NCBI GenBank assembly: GCA_902776195.1
Contig: CACYPF010000001.1
Span: 124,001 to 188,000, forward strand
Length of the DNA stretch: 64,000 nt
Direction: 5' to 3'
From: an uncultured Prevotellaceae bacterium
GTDB taxonomy: Bacteria > Bacteroidota > Bacteroidia > Bacteroidales > Bacteroidaceae
In this document: one piece after another, positions 26,818 to 36,093 of the stretch
How the letters are laid out: each line of letters opens with the position of its first letter
How positions within the stretch are numbered: position 1 is the stretch's first letter
Program-made: the position numbers and the translations under genes
Notes under the pieces: generated by a model
What the model was told of the DNA's origin: nothing
Seen by the model: the letters and a program-made list of their open reading frames with translations, nothing else
Database searches by the model: none

Positions 26818-27843
26818 ATGAAAATTCCAAGTTCAAAGAAATATTTAGTCCCCGCCGCCATTGGTTTACTACTGGTGTTAGGACTGACGTGCTACTTCTT
26901 TTTCAGTTCTGTATCGACACTGAATGAGACACATTATTTATATATAGATGAGGATGACACACAGGACAGTGTGATAGCCAAGATCAAGCCTTACGCCTCA
27001 CCAGCCGGTATAGCTGGTTTGCAGACGATGCTACGGCATGGTAATTACAGTGAACAAATCAAGACGGGACGATATGCCATCAAACCCGGAGAAGGGGCAA
27101 TCACTATCTACCGCCATCTGAAGAACGGAATGCAAGAGAGTATGAAGCTCACCATTCCCGAATCCCGCACAATGGACAGGTTAGCTTCCTATCTCAGCAA
27201 GAAACTGATGATTGACTCAGCAACAATAGCCTCAGCGCTCTATTCTCAGGAAATATGCTCGAAATACGGTTATGACACATGCACCATCCCTGCCATGTTC
27301 GTTCCCAACACCTATGACATCTATTGGAATGTGAGTCTTGACGGACTATTGGAGCGTATGCAGAAAGAGCATGACCGTTTCTGGAACAGTGAGCGGATGG
27401 CAAAGGCAAATCAGCGGAACATGACTTCCAATGAGGTGGCGACCCTTGCCTCCATTATTGACGAGGAGACTGCCAATACGGCGGAGAAGCCGATGATAGC
27501 CGGTATGTATATCAACCGGTTGAGACAAAACATGCCTCTGCAGGCTGACCCCACCATCAAGTTCGCCTTGAAGGACTTTGCGCTGAAACGGATATACAAC
27601 AACATGCTCAGGATCCACAGTCCTTATAACACCTATGCGAATGAGGGACTGCCTCCCGGTCCGATCAAGATAGCCTCTATCAAGGGAATTGACGCAGTGC
27701 TGAACGCTGTTGACCATGAGTATCTGTATATGTGTGCCAAGGAGGATTTCTCAGGGACCCACAACTTTGCCAAGACCTATGCAGAGCATTTGAAGAATGC
27801 GGCAAAGTACACGAAAGCACTTAACGAGAAAGGTATCAAATAA
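26818..27843 (+). CDS. mltG: Endolytic murein transglycosylase MltG (YceG-like)
   Basis: Inner-membrane lytic transglycosylase that cuts nascent glycan strands during peptidoglycan synthesis. 341 residues: one N-terminal transmembrane helix (about 9-30), LysM-like region, then the YceG domain with LASIIDEETANTAEKPMIAGMYINRL (catalytic Glu of the ASIIDEE motif), LQADPTIKFAL and SPYNTYANEGLPPGPI, all hallmark motifs. Normal length. Preceded by a clear promoter. Confidence 0.95.
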   Translation: MKIPSSKKYLVPAAIGLLLVLGLTCYFFFSSVSTLNETHYLYIDEDDTQDSVIAKIKPYASPAGIAGLQTMLRHGNYSEQIKTGRYAIKPGEGAITIYRHLKNGMQESMKLTIPESRTMDRLASYLSKKLMIDSATIASALYSQEICSKYGYDTCTIPAMFVPNTYDIYWNVSLDGLLERMQKEHDRFWNSERMAKANQRNMTSNEVATLASIIDEETANTAEKPMIAGMYINRLRQNMPLQADPTIKFALKDFALKRIYNNMLRIHSPYNTYANEGLPPGPIKIASIKGIDAVLNAVDHEYLYMCAKEDFSGTHNFAKTYAEHLKNAAKYTKALNEKGIK

Positions 27844-27926
27844 AAAAAATGCTCCTTGCTTCACAGCGAGGGGCAATTAAATCGGTATTAGTCCTTTTAA
27901 GGTAAAAAGATTGTATTCAGGATAAC
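27842..27926 (-). ncRNA. Candidate standalone small RNA
   Basis: On the minus strand TTTG (27960-27963), a 20-nt spacer and TACCTTTG (27932-27939) form a textbook Bacteroidales promoter. No ORF follows. About 50 nt downstream lies a hairpin (27851-27874, GCCCCT..GC paired with GC..AGGAGC) followed by eight T residues. An internal CCTTAAAAGG palindrome is present. The product would be about 85 nt. It resembles standalone sRNAs described in Bacteroidales, but I cannot assign it to a named family. Confidence 0.6.
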
Positions 27927-28046
27927 GAGGGCAAAGGTACTGCCTTTTTAACATTCTGGCAAATATTTTCTTATGTTAAATAACATATTTTACATGTTAT
28001 AAGAAAAAAACTACAGACTCTCAACTATAAACTCTAAACTTTTTCG

Positions 28047-28054
28047 TACCTTTG
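28047..28054 (+). promoter_or_regulatory. glnS operon promoter
   Basis: TACCTTTG -7 box 26 nt before the glnS ATG. Upstream lie AT-rich near-repeats of CTCAAACT/CTCTAAACT type (28016-28040), like the heptamers before mltG. Confidence 0.65.
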
Positions 28055-28080
28055 CAAACAAATTAAACGTTTAATATATC

Positions 28081-29799
28081 ATGACAGAAGAGAAGAATTT
28101 GACTGAGAACGAGGAGAAGAAGAGTCTCAGCTTCGTAGAGCAGATGGTGGAGGGCGACCTCGCCGCAGGTAAGAACGGAGGAAGGATACAGACCCGTTTT
28201 CCACCAGAGCCCAACGGATATATACACATTGGACACGCAAAAGCCATCTGTATGGACTTCGGTGTAGCCGAGAAATTCGGAGGCACCTGTAATCTCCGCT
28301 TTGACGATACTAACCCCACCAAGGAGAATACCGAGTATGTGGAGAATATCATGAATGACATCAAATGGCTCGGTTTTCATTGGGAGAATGTCTATTATGC
28401 CTCCGACTATTTCGATAAGTTGTGGGATTTCGCCATCTGGCTCATCGAGAAAGGACTCGCTTATGTTGACGAGCAGACCTCTGAGCAGATTGCCGAACAG
28501 AAGGGTACACCGACACAGGCTGGCAGACCCAGTCCTTTCCGTGACCGTCCCATTGAGGAGAACCTGCGTCTGTTCCGCCAGATGAACACGCCAGAGGCTG
28601 TGGAGGGCTCGATGGTGCTACGTGCCAAGCTCGACATGGCAAACCCCAATATGCACTTCCGTGATCCGATTATCTATCGTATCATCCAGATTCCCCATCA
28701 CCGTACAGGAACGAAATGGCACTGCTACCCGATGTATGACTTCGCCCATGGGCAGAGTGACTACTTCGAGGGTGTCACCCACTCTATCTGCACACTGGAG
28801 TTCGTGCCTCACCGCCCACTCTATGACAAGTTCGTGGACTTCCTGCAGGAGAAAGAGGGGCAAACAGCATATCGTCCTCGTCAGATTGAGTTTAACCGTC
28901 TGAACCTCACATATACCGTAATGTCCAAGCGTAAGCTGAAGGCATTGGTTGACGAGGGACTGGTTGACGGCTGGAGCGATCCCCGTATGCCAACCGTATG
29001 CGGAATGCGCCGTCGTGGATATTCCGCACAGAGCATTCGCAACTTCATCAAATCCATCGGTTACACCAAATTCGACGCTCTGAATGACTACGCATTGTTG
29101 GAGGCTGCTGTCCGTGATGACCTGAACAAGAAGGCATGCCGTGTGTCTGCGGTATTGAATCCTGTCAAGCTCATCATCACCAACTATCCAGAGGGAAAGA
29201 CAGAGCAGATGGAAGCTATCAACAACCCCGAGAACGAGGCTGACGGAAAACACACCATCACCTTTAGCCGTGAGTTGTGGATTGAGCGGGACGACTTCAT
29301 GGAGGTTGCCGAGAAGAAGTTCATGCGCTTGGCACCAGGCAAGGAGGTGCGTCTGAAGAATGCCTATATCATCAAATGTGACGAGGAGCATCCCTGTGAC
29401 AAAGATGCCGAGGGCAATGTCACGACGATATATGCCACCTACGACCCTGAGACCCGCAGCGGACAACCAGGTGCAGACCGTAAGATCAAGGGTAAGACAC
29501 TACACTGGCTCAGTTGTCAGAATGCGGTACCCGCTGAGGTACGCCTCTACGACCGTCTGTTCTCCGTGGAGAATCCCGGTGCCGATGAGCGTGACTTCCG
29601 TGAGTTACTCAATCCCGATTCACTGACAGTCTTGAAGAACTGCTATGTAGAGCAATACCTCACTGAGAAGAAACCCGGTGACTTCCTGCAATTCCAGCGT
29701 ATAGGATATTTCACCCTCGACGAGTCTTCCAAGGAAGACCACCTCATTTTCAACAAGACGGTCGGACTGAAAGACACATGGGCGAAGATGAATAAATAA
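28081..29799 (+). CDS. glnS: Glutaminyl-tRNA synthetase
   Basis: Class I aminoacyl-tRNA synthetase that charges tRNA-Gln; 572 residues. ATP-binding signature PPEPNGYIHIGHAK (HIGH motif, about residues 40-53), second signature VMSKRKL (KMSK), tRNA acceptor-binding segment DDTNPTKENTEYV, and C-terminal anticodon-binding barrels. Length is usual for bacterial GlnRS. The stop overlaps the start of the TPR gene (TAATG), giving an operon glnS-TPR-dedA. Confidence 0.97.
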   Translation: MTEEKNLTENEEKKSLSFVEQMVEGDLAAGKNGGRIQTRFPPEPNGYIHIGHAKAICMDFGVAEKFGGTCNLRFDDTNPTKENTEYVENIMNDIKWLGFHWENVYYASDYFDKLWDFAIWLIEKGLAYVDEQTSEQIAEQKGTPTQAGRPSPFRDRPIEENLRLFRQMNTPEAVEGSMVLRAKLDMANPNMHFRDPIIYRIIQIPHHRTGTKWHCYPMYDFAHGQSDYFEGVTHSICTLEFVPHRPLYDKFVDFLQEKEGQTAYRPRQIEFNRLNLTYTVMSKRKLKALVDEGLVDGWSDPRMPTVCGMRRRGYSAQSIRNFIKSIGYTKFDALNDYALLEAAVRDDLNKKACRVSAVLNPVKLIITNYPEGKTEQMEAINNPENEADGKHTITFSRELWIERDDFMEVAEKKFMRLAPGKEVRLKNAYIIKCDEEHPCDKDAEGNVTTIYATYDPETRSGQPGADRKIKGKTLHWLSCQNAVPAEVRLYDRLFSVENPGADERDFRELLNPDSLTVLKNCYVEQYLTEKKPGDFLQFQRIGYFTLDESSKEDHLIFNKTVGLKDTWAKMNK

Positions 29800-31223
29800 T
29801 GAAGAAAACAGGCGACGAATATTTTGACAGCGAGGAGTTCAGGAATATCCTGGACAACTACGAGGAGTCTGCCAAGTCCGGATATCCCTTGTATATGGAT
29901 GCCGACGACTTGGCAGATATCGCCGATTACTATCACTTCACGGGAAATGACTCCCAGGCAAGTGAAGCGATTGAATACGCCTTGTCATTATATCCCAATG
30001 CCACTCTCCCCAATGTCTTCAAGGCACGTGAGGCACTGACCACTGGAGATATCGACTCCGCACGGGAATATATAGAGCGGATAGAAAATAAGGAAGACCT
30101 CGAATATCATTACATGCAGGCAGAACTGCTGATAGCGCAAGACATGGTAGAGGAAGCCGACAACTATCTGCGGCAGTATCTGAAGACGCTCCCTCCTGAC
30201 GAATATCAGGATTTCATCATGGATGTCGCCAACATATACTTTGACTACGGACTGAGCGGAAAAGCTTACGAGTGGATGATGCGCTCCAAAGGAGACGACA
30301 GTAAAGACTTCAAGGAATTGATGGCACACACACTGTTCGGATTAGGAAAATACAAGGACAGTGAGCGTCTCTTCAATGAACTGTTAGACAAAGACCCGTA
30401 CTCCAAAAACTACTGGAACGCGCTGTCTAACGCCCAGTATATGAACGAGGACTTCAGTGGAGCCGTCACCAGCAGTGAGTATGCCATAGCCATTGACCCC
30501 CAAGACCCTGTATCCATTATCAATAAGGCTAACGCTTTGATAAGACTAGGGAATTACGAGGAGGCTATCCACTATTATGACCGCTATGCGGAGATAAATG
30601 ATCCTGATGAGTTCAGTCTCTTCAACAAAGGTGGCTGTCTGTCCAATCTTAACAGACATGAGGAGGCAATCACCGTTCTCCAACAGGCATTGGAGATAAG
30701 TCCGCGCGACTCACAGGTACTGCCATTGATTTATCAGGAGCTTGCCTTCTGCTATAGTAGCCTGAAACGTCTGGACGATGCACTGCATTATATCGACGAG
30801 ACCAGAACACTGGAGTGTGACCATATTGACATGCTGGTCCTGAAAGGACATATCTTGCTGGAGAATGAACAGAACGAAAGGGCTGAGCAAGTATTCAAGA
30901 ATGCGATAATACGCTCCAACAATGACCCGAATGTCATCCTACGCATCATCGTATCCCTGTATGACAATAAATACGTGAAAGCAGCTTACGAGATGTTCCA
31001 GAAATTCTTCTCGATGGTGGTTAACGACCAGTTTAACCAAGGCTACTCGTATATGGCACTCTGCTGCAACGACTTGGGATATAAGGAGGAATTCCTGATG
31101 TATCTCCGCCTTGCCGTTGAGCGCAATCCCAGTGAGGCACGGATGGTCCTTGGACATCTGTTCCCTGAGGATATGGCTGCAAAAGAATATTATCATTATA
31201 TGTATCAAAAACTGAAGAAATGA
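29799..31223 (+). CDS. Tetratricopeptide-repeat protein
   Basis: Cytoplasmic-looking TPR protein of 474 residues with no signal peptide. About ten helical-hairpin repeats; clear TPRs include YWNALSNAQYMNEDFSGAVT, DPVSIINKANALIRLGNYEE and FSLFNKGGCLSNLNRHEEA. A scaffold role is likely but the partner is unknown. Overlaps glnS at its start and the DedA gene at its end (4 nt), so co-translated. Confidence 0.88.
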   Translation: MKKTGDEYFDSEEFRNILDNYEESAKSGYPLYMDADDLADIADYYHFTGNDSQASEAIEYALSLYPNATLPNVFKAREALTTGDIDSAREYIERIENKEDLEYHYMQAELLIAQDMVEEADNYLRQYLKTLPPDEYQDFIMDVANIYFDYGLSGKAYEWMMRSKGDDSKDFKELMAHTLFGLGKYKDSERLFNELLDKDPYSKNYWNALSNAQYMNEDFSGAVTSSEYAIAIDPQDPVSIINKANALIRLGNYEEAIHYYDRYAEINDPDEFSLFNKGGCLSNLNRHEEAITVLQQALEISPRDSQVLPLIYQELAFCYSSLKRLDDALHYIDETRTLECDHIDMLVLKGHILLENEQNERAEQVFKNAIIRSNNDPNVILRIIVSLYDNKYVKAAYEMFQKFFSMVVNDQFNQGYSYMALCCNDLGYKEEFLMYLRLAVERNPSEARMVLGHLFPEDMAAKEYYHYMYQKLKK

Positions 31224-31846
31224 ATTTCATATCCTCTCTTCTGTCCAATCTAAATTACGGAACTATTTTATTCCTGATGCTTCTTGAGAGTACGGTTGTT
31301 CCTGTACCCTCAGAGTTTGTAGTAACTCCCGCCGCCTATCATGCCGCAGGTGGGAACCTGGATGTGTTCCTGGTGATTCTCTTCGCTACTATCGGAGCAG
31401 ACCTGGGAGCTTCCATCAACTATGTGGTTGCCTATTATGTCGGCAGACCCGTCATCTACCGTTTCGCCAACAGTAAATGGGGCAAGATGTGCCTGCTGAA
31501 CCAAGAGAAGGTGGAGAAGAGCGAAAAATATTTCGATGACCATGGTATTGTGGCAACACTGACGGGAAGACTGATTCCCGGTATCCGTCACCTCATCTCC
31601 ATCCCCGCAGGTCTTGCGAAGATGAACTACTGGAAATTCCTGCTTTACACAACAATTGGCGCTGGGGTATGGCATAGTATCTTAGCAGCCTTAGGCTGGT
31701 ATCTACATGCCATTGTACCTGAGGATCAGCTCAACGACAAGATCAGTGAATATGCGGAGTACATCAAAATCATTATCTTGGCACTAGTGATAGCCGCCAT
31801 CATCTATTTTGTCATTCACTCCTATTTGAAAAGAAAAAAGCAATAA
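31220..31846 (+). CDS. DedA-family (SNARE-associated) membrane protein
   Basis: Integral inner-membrane protein of 208 residues. DedA landmarks: LLESTVVPVPSEFVVTPA near the N-terminus, GADLGASINYVVAYYVGRP, and FDDHGIVATLTGRLIPGIRH with ISIPAGLAKM, the conserved R/G motif of the family. Members act in polyprenyl-phosphate or lipid flipping and membrane potential maintenance. End of the glnS operon. Confidence 0.92.
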   Translation: MNFISSLLSNLNYGTILFLMLLESTVVPVPSEFVVTPAAYHAAGGNLDVFLVILFATIGADLGASINYVVAYYVGRPVIYRFANSKWGKMCLLNQEKVEKSEKYFDDHGIVATLTGRLIPGIRHLISIPAGLAKMNYWKFLLYTTIGAGVWHSILAALGWYLHAIVPEDQLNDKISEYAEYIKIIILALVIAAIIYFVIHSYLKRKKQ

Positions 31847-31906
31847 CATTCGTCCATATCGAATAATTTTTGTATATTTGCCAAATATTTTTAATAAGAA
31901 ATCATT

Positions 31907-32977
31907 ATGGCAAGAAAGAACAACCATCTGGTAATCATGGCAGGAGGTGTAGGAAGTCGTTTCTGGCCCATGAGCACCTCTGAACATCCCAAACAGTTTA
32001 TTGACGTGTTGGGTATTGGTAAGACACTGCTTCAAATGACCGTAGAGCGTTTTGACTCCATTATCCCCCTTGAGAACGTTTGGGTAGTTACCAACCGTAA
32101 CTACGTGGATATAGTTGCTAAGCAACTACCTGAGATACCCCGAAATCATATTCTATGTGAGCCCTGTCGCCGTAATACCGCTCCTTGCATTGCCTATGTC
32201 TGTTGGCGCATTAAGTCAGCAGATCCCAAGGCGAACATTGTTGTTTCCCCCAGTGACCATGTGGTAATGGACACCAATGAGTTCCGCCGTGTCATTACCG
32301 AGTGTATGGACTTCACCTATGATAGTGATGCTATCGTCACATTAGGTATAAAACCGTCACGTCCTGAGACGGGATATGGCTATATTCAGGCTTCATTATC
32401 GAGTAATTCCCTGCGTAACAAAGGTATCTTCCGTGTTGATTCTTTCCGTGAGAAGCCCGATTTGGAGACGGCTAAACAATACATCAGCAAGAACAACTAT
32501 TTCTGGAATGCCGGTATCTTCATCTGGAATGTGTCGACCATTGTCAATGCCTTCCGTATCTACCAGCCGGCAATGGCAAAGCTCTTTGAATCCTTGTTAC
32601 CAATCTATGGTACAGACAAGGAACAAGAAGAGATTGACCGTTTATTTCCTGAATGTGAGAACATTTCAGTCGACTACGCCATCATGGAGAAAGCCGAGGA
32701 GATATTCGTATGTCCTGCTGATTTCGGATGGAGTGACTTGGGTACATGGGGATCTCTACAGCAGAACACCAAGCAAGACCTGTATGGGAATGCCTGTATC
32801 GGAGAGGATATCACAATGATAGAGTCCCATAACTGCATGGTACATGCCACACAAGAGAAAAAGGTGGTAATACAAGGTCTTGACGGCTATATCGTGGCAG
32901 AGAACAATGACTCCCTACTCATCTGTAAAATCTCTGAGGAACAGCGTATCAAGCAATTCAGTGGTCAAGATAAATAA
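31907..32977 (+). CDS. manC: Mannose-1-phosphate guanylyltransferase
   Basis: Makes GDP-mannose from GTP and mannose-1-phosphate for surface glycans. 356 residues with the pyrophosphorylase signature MAGGVGSRFWPMSTSEHPKQ (12-31), FREKPD, NAGIFIW and DFGWSDLGTW. The C-terminal isomerase domain of bifunctional ManC is absent. TATATTTG box at 31873-31880. Followed 23 nt later by GDP-fucose synthase, so the pair supplies GDP-mannose/GDP-fucose; the dehydratase gmd is not in the window. Confidence 0.95.
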   Translation: MARKNNHLVIMAGGVGSRFWPMSTSEHPKQFIDVLGIGKTLLQMTVERFDSIIPLENVWVVTNRNYVDIVAKQLPEIPRNHILCEPCRRNTAPCIAYVCWRIKSADPKANIVVSPSDHVVMDTNEFRRVITECMDFTYDSDAIVTLGIKPSRPETGYGYIQASLSSNSLRNKGIFRVDSFREKPDLETAKQYISKNNYFWNAGIFIWNVSTIVNAFRIYQPAMAKLFESLLPIYGTDKEQEEIDRLFPECENISVDYAIMEKAEEIFVCPADFGWSDLGTWGSLQQNTKQDLYGNACIGEDITMIESHNCMVHATQEKKVVIQGLDGYIVAENNDSLLICKISEEQRIKQFSGQDK

Positions 32978-32999
32978 ACCCGTTTTCTAATAAAACACC

Positions 33000-34184
33000 A
33001 TGTTAGAAAAGAACAGTAAGATATATGTGGCAGGTCACCATGGACTGGTCGGTTCCGCTATTTGGAATAACTTGTTACAAAGAGGATACACCAATTTAGT
33101 GGGTCGCAGTCACAAAGAACTGGACCTGACAGACCAGTTAGCAGTTCGCAAGTTCTTTGATGAGGAGCAACCTGACGCTGTTGTTCTTGCCGCTGCCTTC
33201 GTGGGAGGTATTATGGCGAACTCCCTCTATCGGGCTGACTTCATCATGCAGAACATGAAGATGCAGTGCAACGTCATCTCTGAGTCGTATGCCCACGGTG
33301 TGAAGAAACTGCTCTTCCTTGGCTCTACCTGTATCTATCCGAAGAATGCCCCACAGCCTATGCGGGAAGATGCGCTTTTGACTTCCCCGTTGGAATATAC
33401 CAATGAGGAATATGCCATTGCGAAGATTGCCGGTTTAAAGATGTGTGAGAGCTATAACCTGCAATACGGTACCAACTATATCGCGGTGATGCCTACCAAC
33501 CTTTATGGTCCCAATGACAATTTCCACTTGGAGAACAGCCATGTCATGCCCGCCATGATGCGCAAGGTCTATCTTGCCAAGCTCATCCATGATGGGGAGT
33601 GGGAGGCAATTCAGCGGGATCTTGACATGAGACCCGTCGAAGGGGTTAATGGCTCTGGGTTAACGGTTAATGGTGCTGAACGTCAAAAGGCATTGGAGAT
33701 ATTGGCAAAGTACGGTATCAGTGATAATAAGGTAGTGCTATGGGGAACAGGAACGCCACTCCGTGAATTCTTGTGGAGTGAGGACATGGCGGATGCCTCC
33801 GTTCACATCCTGCTGAATGTCGATTTCAAGGATGTCATTGGCATCGAGAAATACTCAAGTGTCCATTATGGTGCAAGTACAGATGGTGCCGTAGACCGCA
33901 ACCATTCCGCAGGTCGTGGCGGTGCTATTCCCTCACTGGGTGAGATCCGCAACTGTCACATCAATGTGGGCACAGGCAAAGAACTGACTATCCGGGAACT
34001 CTCCGAATTGGTGGTGAAAACTGTTGGCTTTGAAGGGACCGTTGAGTTTGACACCACCAAACCTGATGGTACCATGCGTAAACTCATTGATGTCACGAAG
34101 CTCCATTCTTTAGGATGGATGCATAAAGTGGAAATAGAGGATGGCGTGAGAAAACTATTTGAGTGGTATAAACAGGCATTATGA
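33000..34184 (+). CDS. fcl: GDP-L-fucose synthase
   Basis: SDR epimerase/reductase (NADPH) turning GDP-4-keto-6-deoxy-mannose into GDP-L-fucose. 394 residues, longer than E. coli Fcl (321) because of an insert after VMPAMMRK, a known Bacteroidales variant. NADP motif GHHGLVGSA, catalytic Ser-Tyr-Lys in STCIYP and YAIAKIAG. The insert contains a short repeated VNG tract (VNGSGLTVNGA) encoded by a repeated GGTTAATGG word. Overlaps ptb by 4 nt. Confidence 0.95.
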   Translation: MLEKNSKIYVAGHHGLVGSAIWNNLLQRGYTNLVGRSHKELDLTDQLAVRKFFDEEQPDAVVLAAAFVGGIMANSLYRADFIMQNMKMQCNVISESYAHGVKKLLFLGSTCIYPKNAPQPMREDALLTSPLEYTNEEYAIAKIAGLKMCESYNLQYGTNYIAVMPTNLYGPNDNFHLENSHVMPAMMRKVYLAKLIHDGEWEAIQRDLDMRPVEGVNGSGLTVNGAERQKALEILAKYGISDNKVVLWGTGTPLREFLWSEDMADASVHILLNVDFKDVIGIEKYSSVHYGASTDGAVDRNHSAGRGGAIPSLGEIRNCHINVGTGKELTIRELSELVVKTVGFEGTVEFDTTKPDGTMRKLIDVTKLHSLGWMHKVEIEDGVRKLFEWYKQAL

Positions 34185-35020
34185 ATACTATCAGGTCTTT
34201 CCAAGATATCCAGTTGCTTGTTGCCAAGGCACATAGACGACTGCGTATCGTTGCCGTCAATGCGACAGACGAAGCAACGAAGGAGGCGCTGAGACTAGTC
34301 GAGGACACCCGATTAGCTGAGGTTATACGCATCAATGACACCCTTCTTGAAAGGGCGGCGGAAAAAGCTGTAGCACTTATCCGGAGAGGGGATGCCGATG
34401 TGTTGATGAAAGGACTCATCGGTACTGATATCCTTTTACGGGCAATTCTGAACAAGGTGTCAGGATTACTACCTGAAGGACAGGTATTGACACATCTCTC
34501 TGTGGCGGAGATACCTAACTATCACAAACTCCTTTTCTTCACCGATGTTGCCGTTATCCCCTATCCCACCCAAAAGCAACGCACGGAACAAGTGCGGTAT
34601 GCAACGGATATATGCCATAAATTAGGGATTAAGGAGCCCCGTGTTGCCTTGATACACTGTGCTGAGCATGGCGGAAGACAGTTTCCTTTTGTGGAAGGTT
34701 ATCAGGACATTAAACAAATGGCTGCTGAAGGACAGTTCGGAAAATGTATAGTTGACGGTCCATTAGATGTAAAATCCGCATGTTCTGCAGAAGCACTGAA
34801 GGCGAAAGGCATATCATCGCCACTGAATGGAGAGGCGGACATTCTCGTGATGCCTGACATCGAAGCTGGCAATGCCTTTTACAAATCCATGACCCTTTTT
34901 GCCGGAGCCAGTACTGCCGGTATTCTCTGTGGCACTGTCTGTCCGGTGGTGGTCCCTTCCCGTGGTGATTCAACCGAAGCAAAATACAATAGTATTCTTT
35001 TTGCCCTTGCATGCTTATGA
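34181..35020 (+). CDS. ptb: Phosphate butyryltransferase
   Basis: Converts acyl-CoA (butyryl or branched short-chain) and phosphate to acyl-phosphate. 279 residues of the Pta/Ptb family: DADVLMKGLIGTDILLRAI, ITDVAVIPYPT-like segment and DILVMPDIEAGNAFYKSM followed by GASTAGILCGT. Adjacent to the kinase with an ATGA overlap, together giving ATP from acyl-CoA. Confidence 0.93.
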   Translation: MNTIRSFQDIQLLVAKAHRRLRIVAVNATDEATKEALRLVEDTRLAEVIRINDTLLERAAEKAVALIRRGDADVLMKGLIGTDILLRAILNKVSGLLPEGQVLTHLSVAEIPNYHKLLFFTDVAVIPYPTQKQRTEQVRYATDICHKLGIKEPRVALIHCAEHGGRQFPFVEGYQDIKQMAAEGQFGKCIVDGPLDVKSACSAEALKAKGISSPLNGEADILVMPDIEAGNAFYKSMTLFAGASTAGILCGTVCPVVVPSRGDSTEAKYNSILFALACL

Positions 35021-36087
35021 AAATACTTGTCATCAATCCTGGTTCTACATCAACTAAGATGGCGGTCTATGAAGACGAGAAGCCTGTTCTACTCCGTAAT
35101 ATTGCCCATACGGCTGAGGAATTAGCTCCCTTTGGAGCCATCACAGAGCAACAGGATTTCCGTCGGCAGTTGATATTGGACGAGCTCCAACAGGCAAATA
35201 TCCCTTTGGAGTTTGACGCTGTCATAGGACGAGGGGGATTGGTGAAACCCATTGCAGGTGGTGTGTATGAGATAGACGAGCAGATGGTGAACGACACCTT
35301 ACATGGTTGTGTCATGCATAACCATGCCTGCAACCTAGGCTGCTTAATTGCCCATGAGATAGCAGCGACAATAGATGGATGCAGGGCATTCATCGCTGAT
35401 CCAGGTGTCGTGGATGAGTTATCACCTTTGGCACGTATCAGTGGCAGTCCCCTCATGCCGCGCATCTGCATCTGGCATGCTCTCAATCAGCGTGCTATTG
35501 CCAGACGATATGCACAAGGTATCGGTAAGGAATATGAGGACCTTAACCTGATTATCTGTCATTTAGGAGGTGGTATCAGTGTGGCTGCCCATGAGCACGG
35601 ACGCGCCATTGATGCCAATAATGCCTTAGACGGAGAAGGACCTTTCTCTCCTGAGCGGGCTGGCTCATTACCCGCTGTAGACCTTATCCGACTCTGCTTC
35701 AGTGGCAAATATTCCGAGAAACAACTCCTGAAACGGATTGCCGGACAAGCAGGACTGACCGCCCATCTTGGAACTAACAATATGCGGGAGATACTGGAAC
35801 GCATCCATCAGGGGGATGAACATGCCAAACTGATTGTGGATGCCATGATATATCATACGGCAAAACAGATCGCATCAGAAGGAGCCGTGCTTTGCGGTCA
35901 GATTGATGCCATACTGCTGACTGGAGGCATGGCACACTCCGACTATATTGTCAGTGAGCTTCGGAAACGAATCGGTTTCCTTGCTCCTGTCTATATTTTC
36001 CCAGGAGAGAATGAAATGCAAGCGCTTGCCCTGAATGCATTAGCAGTATTACAGGGCAAGCGCAAGGTTAATATTTATTCCAATTAG
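35017..36087 (+). CDS. buk: Butyrate kinase
   Basis: ASKHA-family kinase that makes ATP and carboxylate from butyryl- or isobutyryl-phosphate. 356 residues from the ATG at 35017 (ATGA overlap with ptb). Motifs: ILVINPGSTSTKMAVYED, HLGGGISVAAHEHGRAIDAN, and LLTGGMAHSDYIV. With ptb it forms the terminal step of short-chain acid production. Converges on xylA with a 6-nt gap. Confidence 0.95.
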   Translation: MKILVINPGSTSTKMAVYEDEKPVLLRNIAHTAEELAPFGAITEQQDFRRQLILDELQQANIPLEFDAVIGRGGLVKPIAGGVYEIDEQMVNDTLHGCVMHNHACNLGCLIAHEIAATIDGCRAFIADPGVVDELSPLARISGSPLMPRICIWHALNQRAIARRYAQGIGKEYEDLNLIICHLGGGISVAAHEHGRAIDANNALDGEGPFSPERAGSLPAVDLIRLCFSGKYSEKQLLKRIAGQAGLTAHLGTNNMREILERIHQGDEHAKLIVDAMIYHTAKQIASEGAVLCGQIDAILLTGGMAHSDYIVSELRKRIGFLAPVYIFPGENEMQALALNALAVLQGKRKVNIYSN

Positions 36088-36093
36088 AATCTC

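Noticed and set aside
28618-29466. Minus-strand ORF of 282 codons inside glnS
   Set aside because: Shadow of the glnS frame with no recognisable motifs; glnS has all class I signatures.
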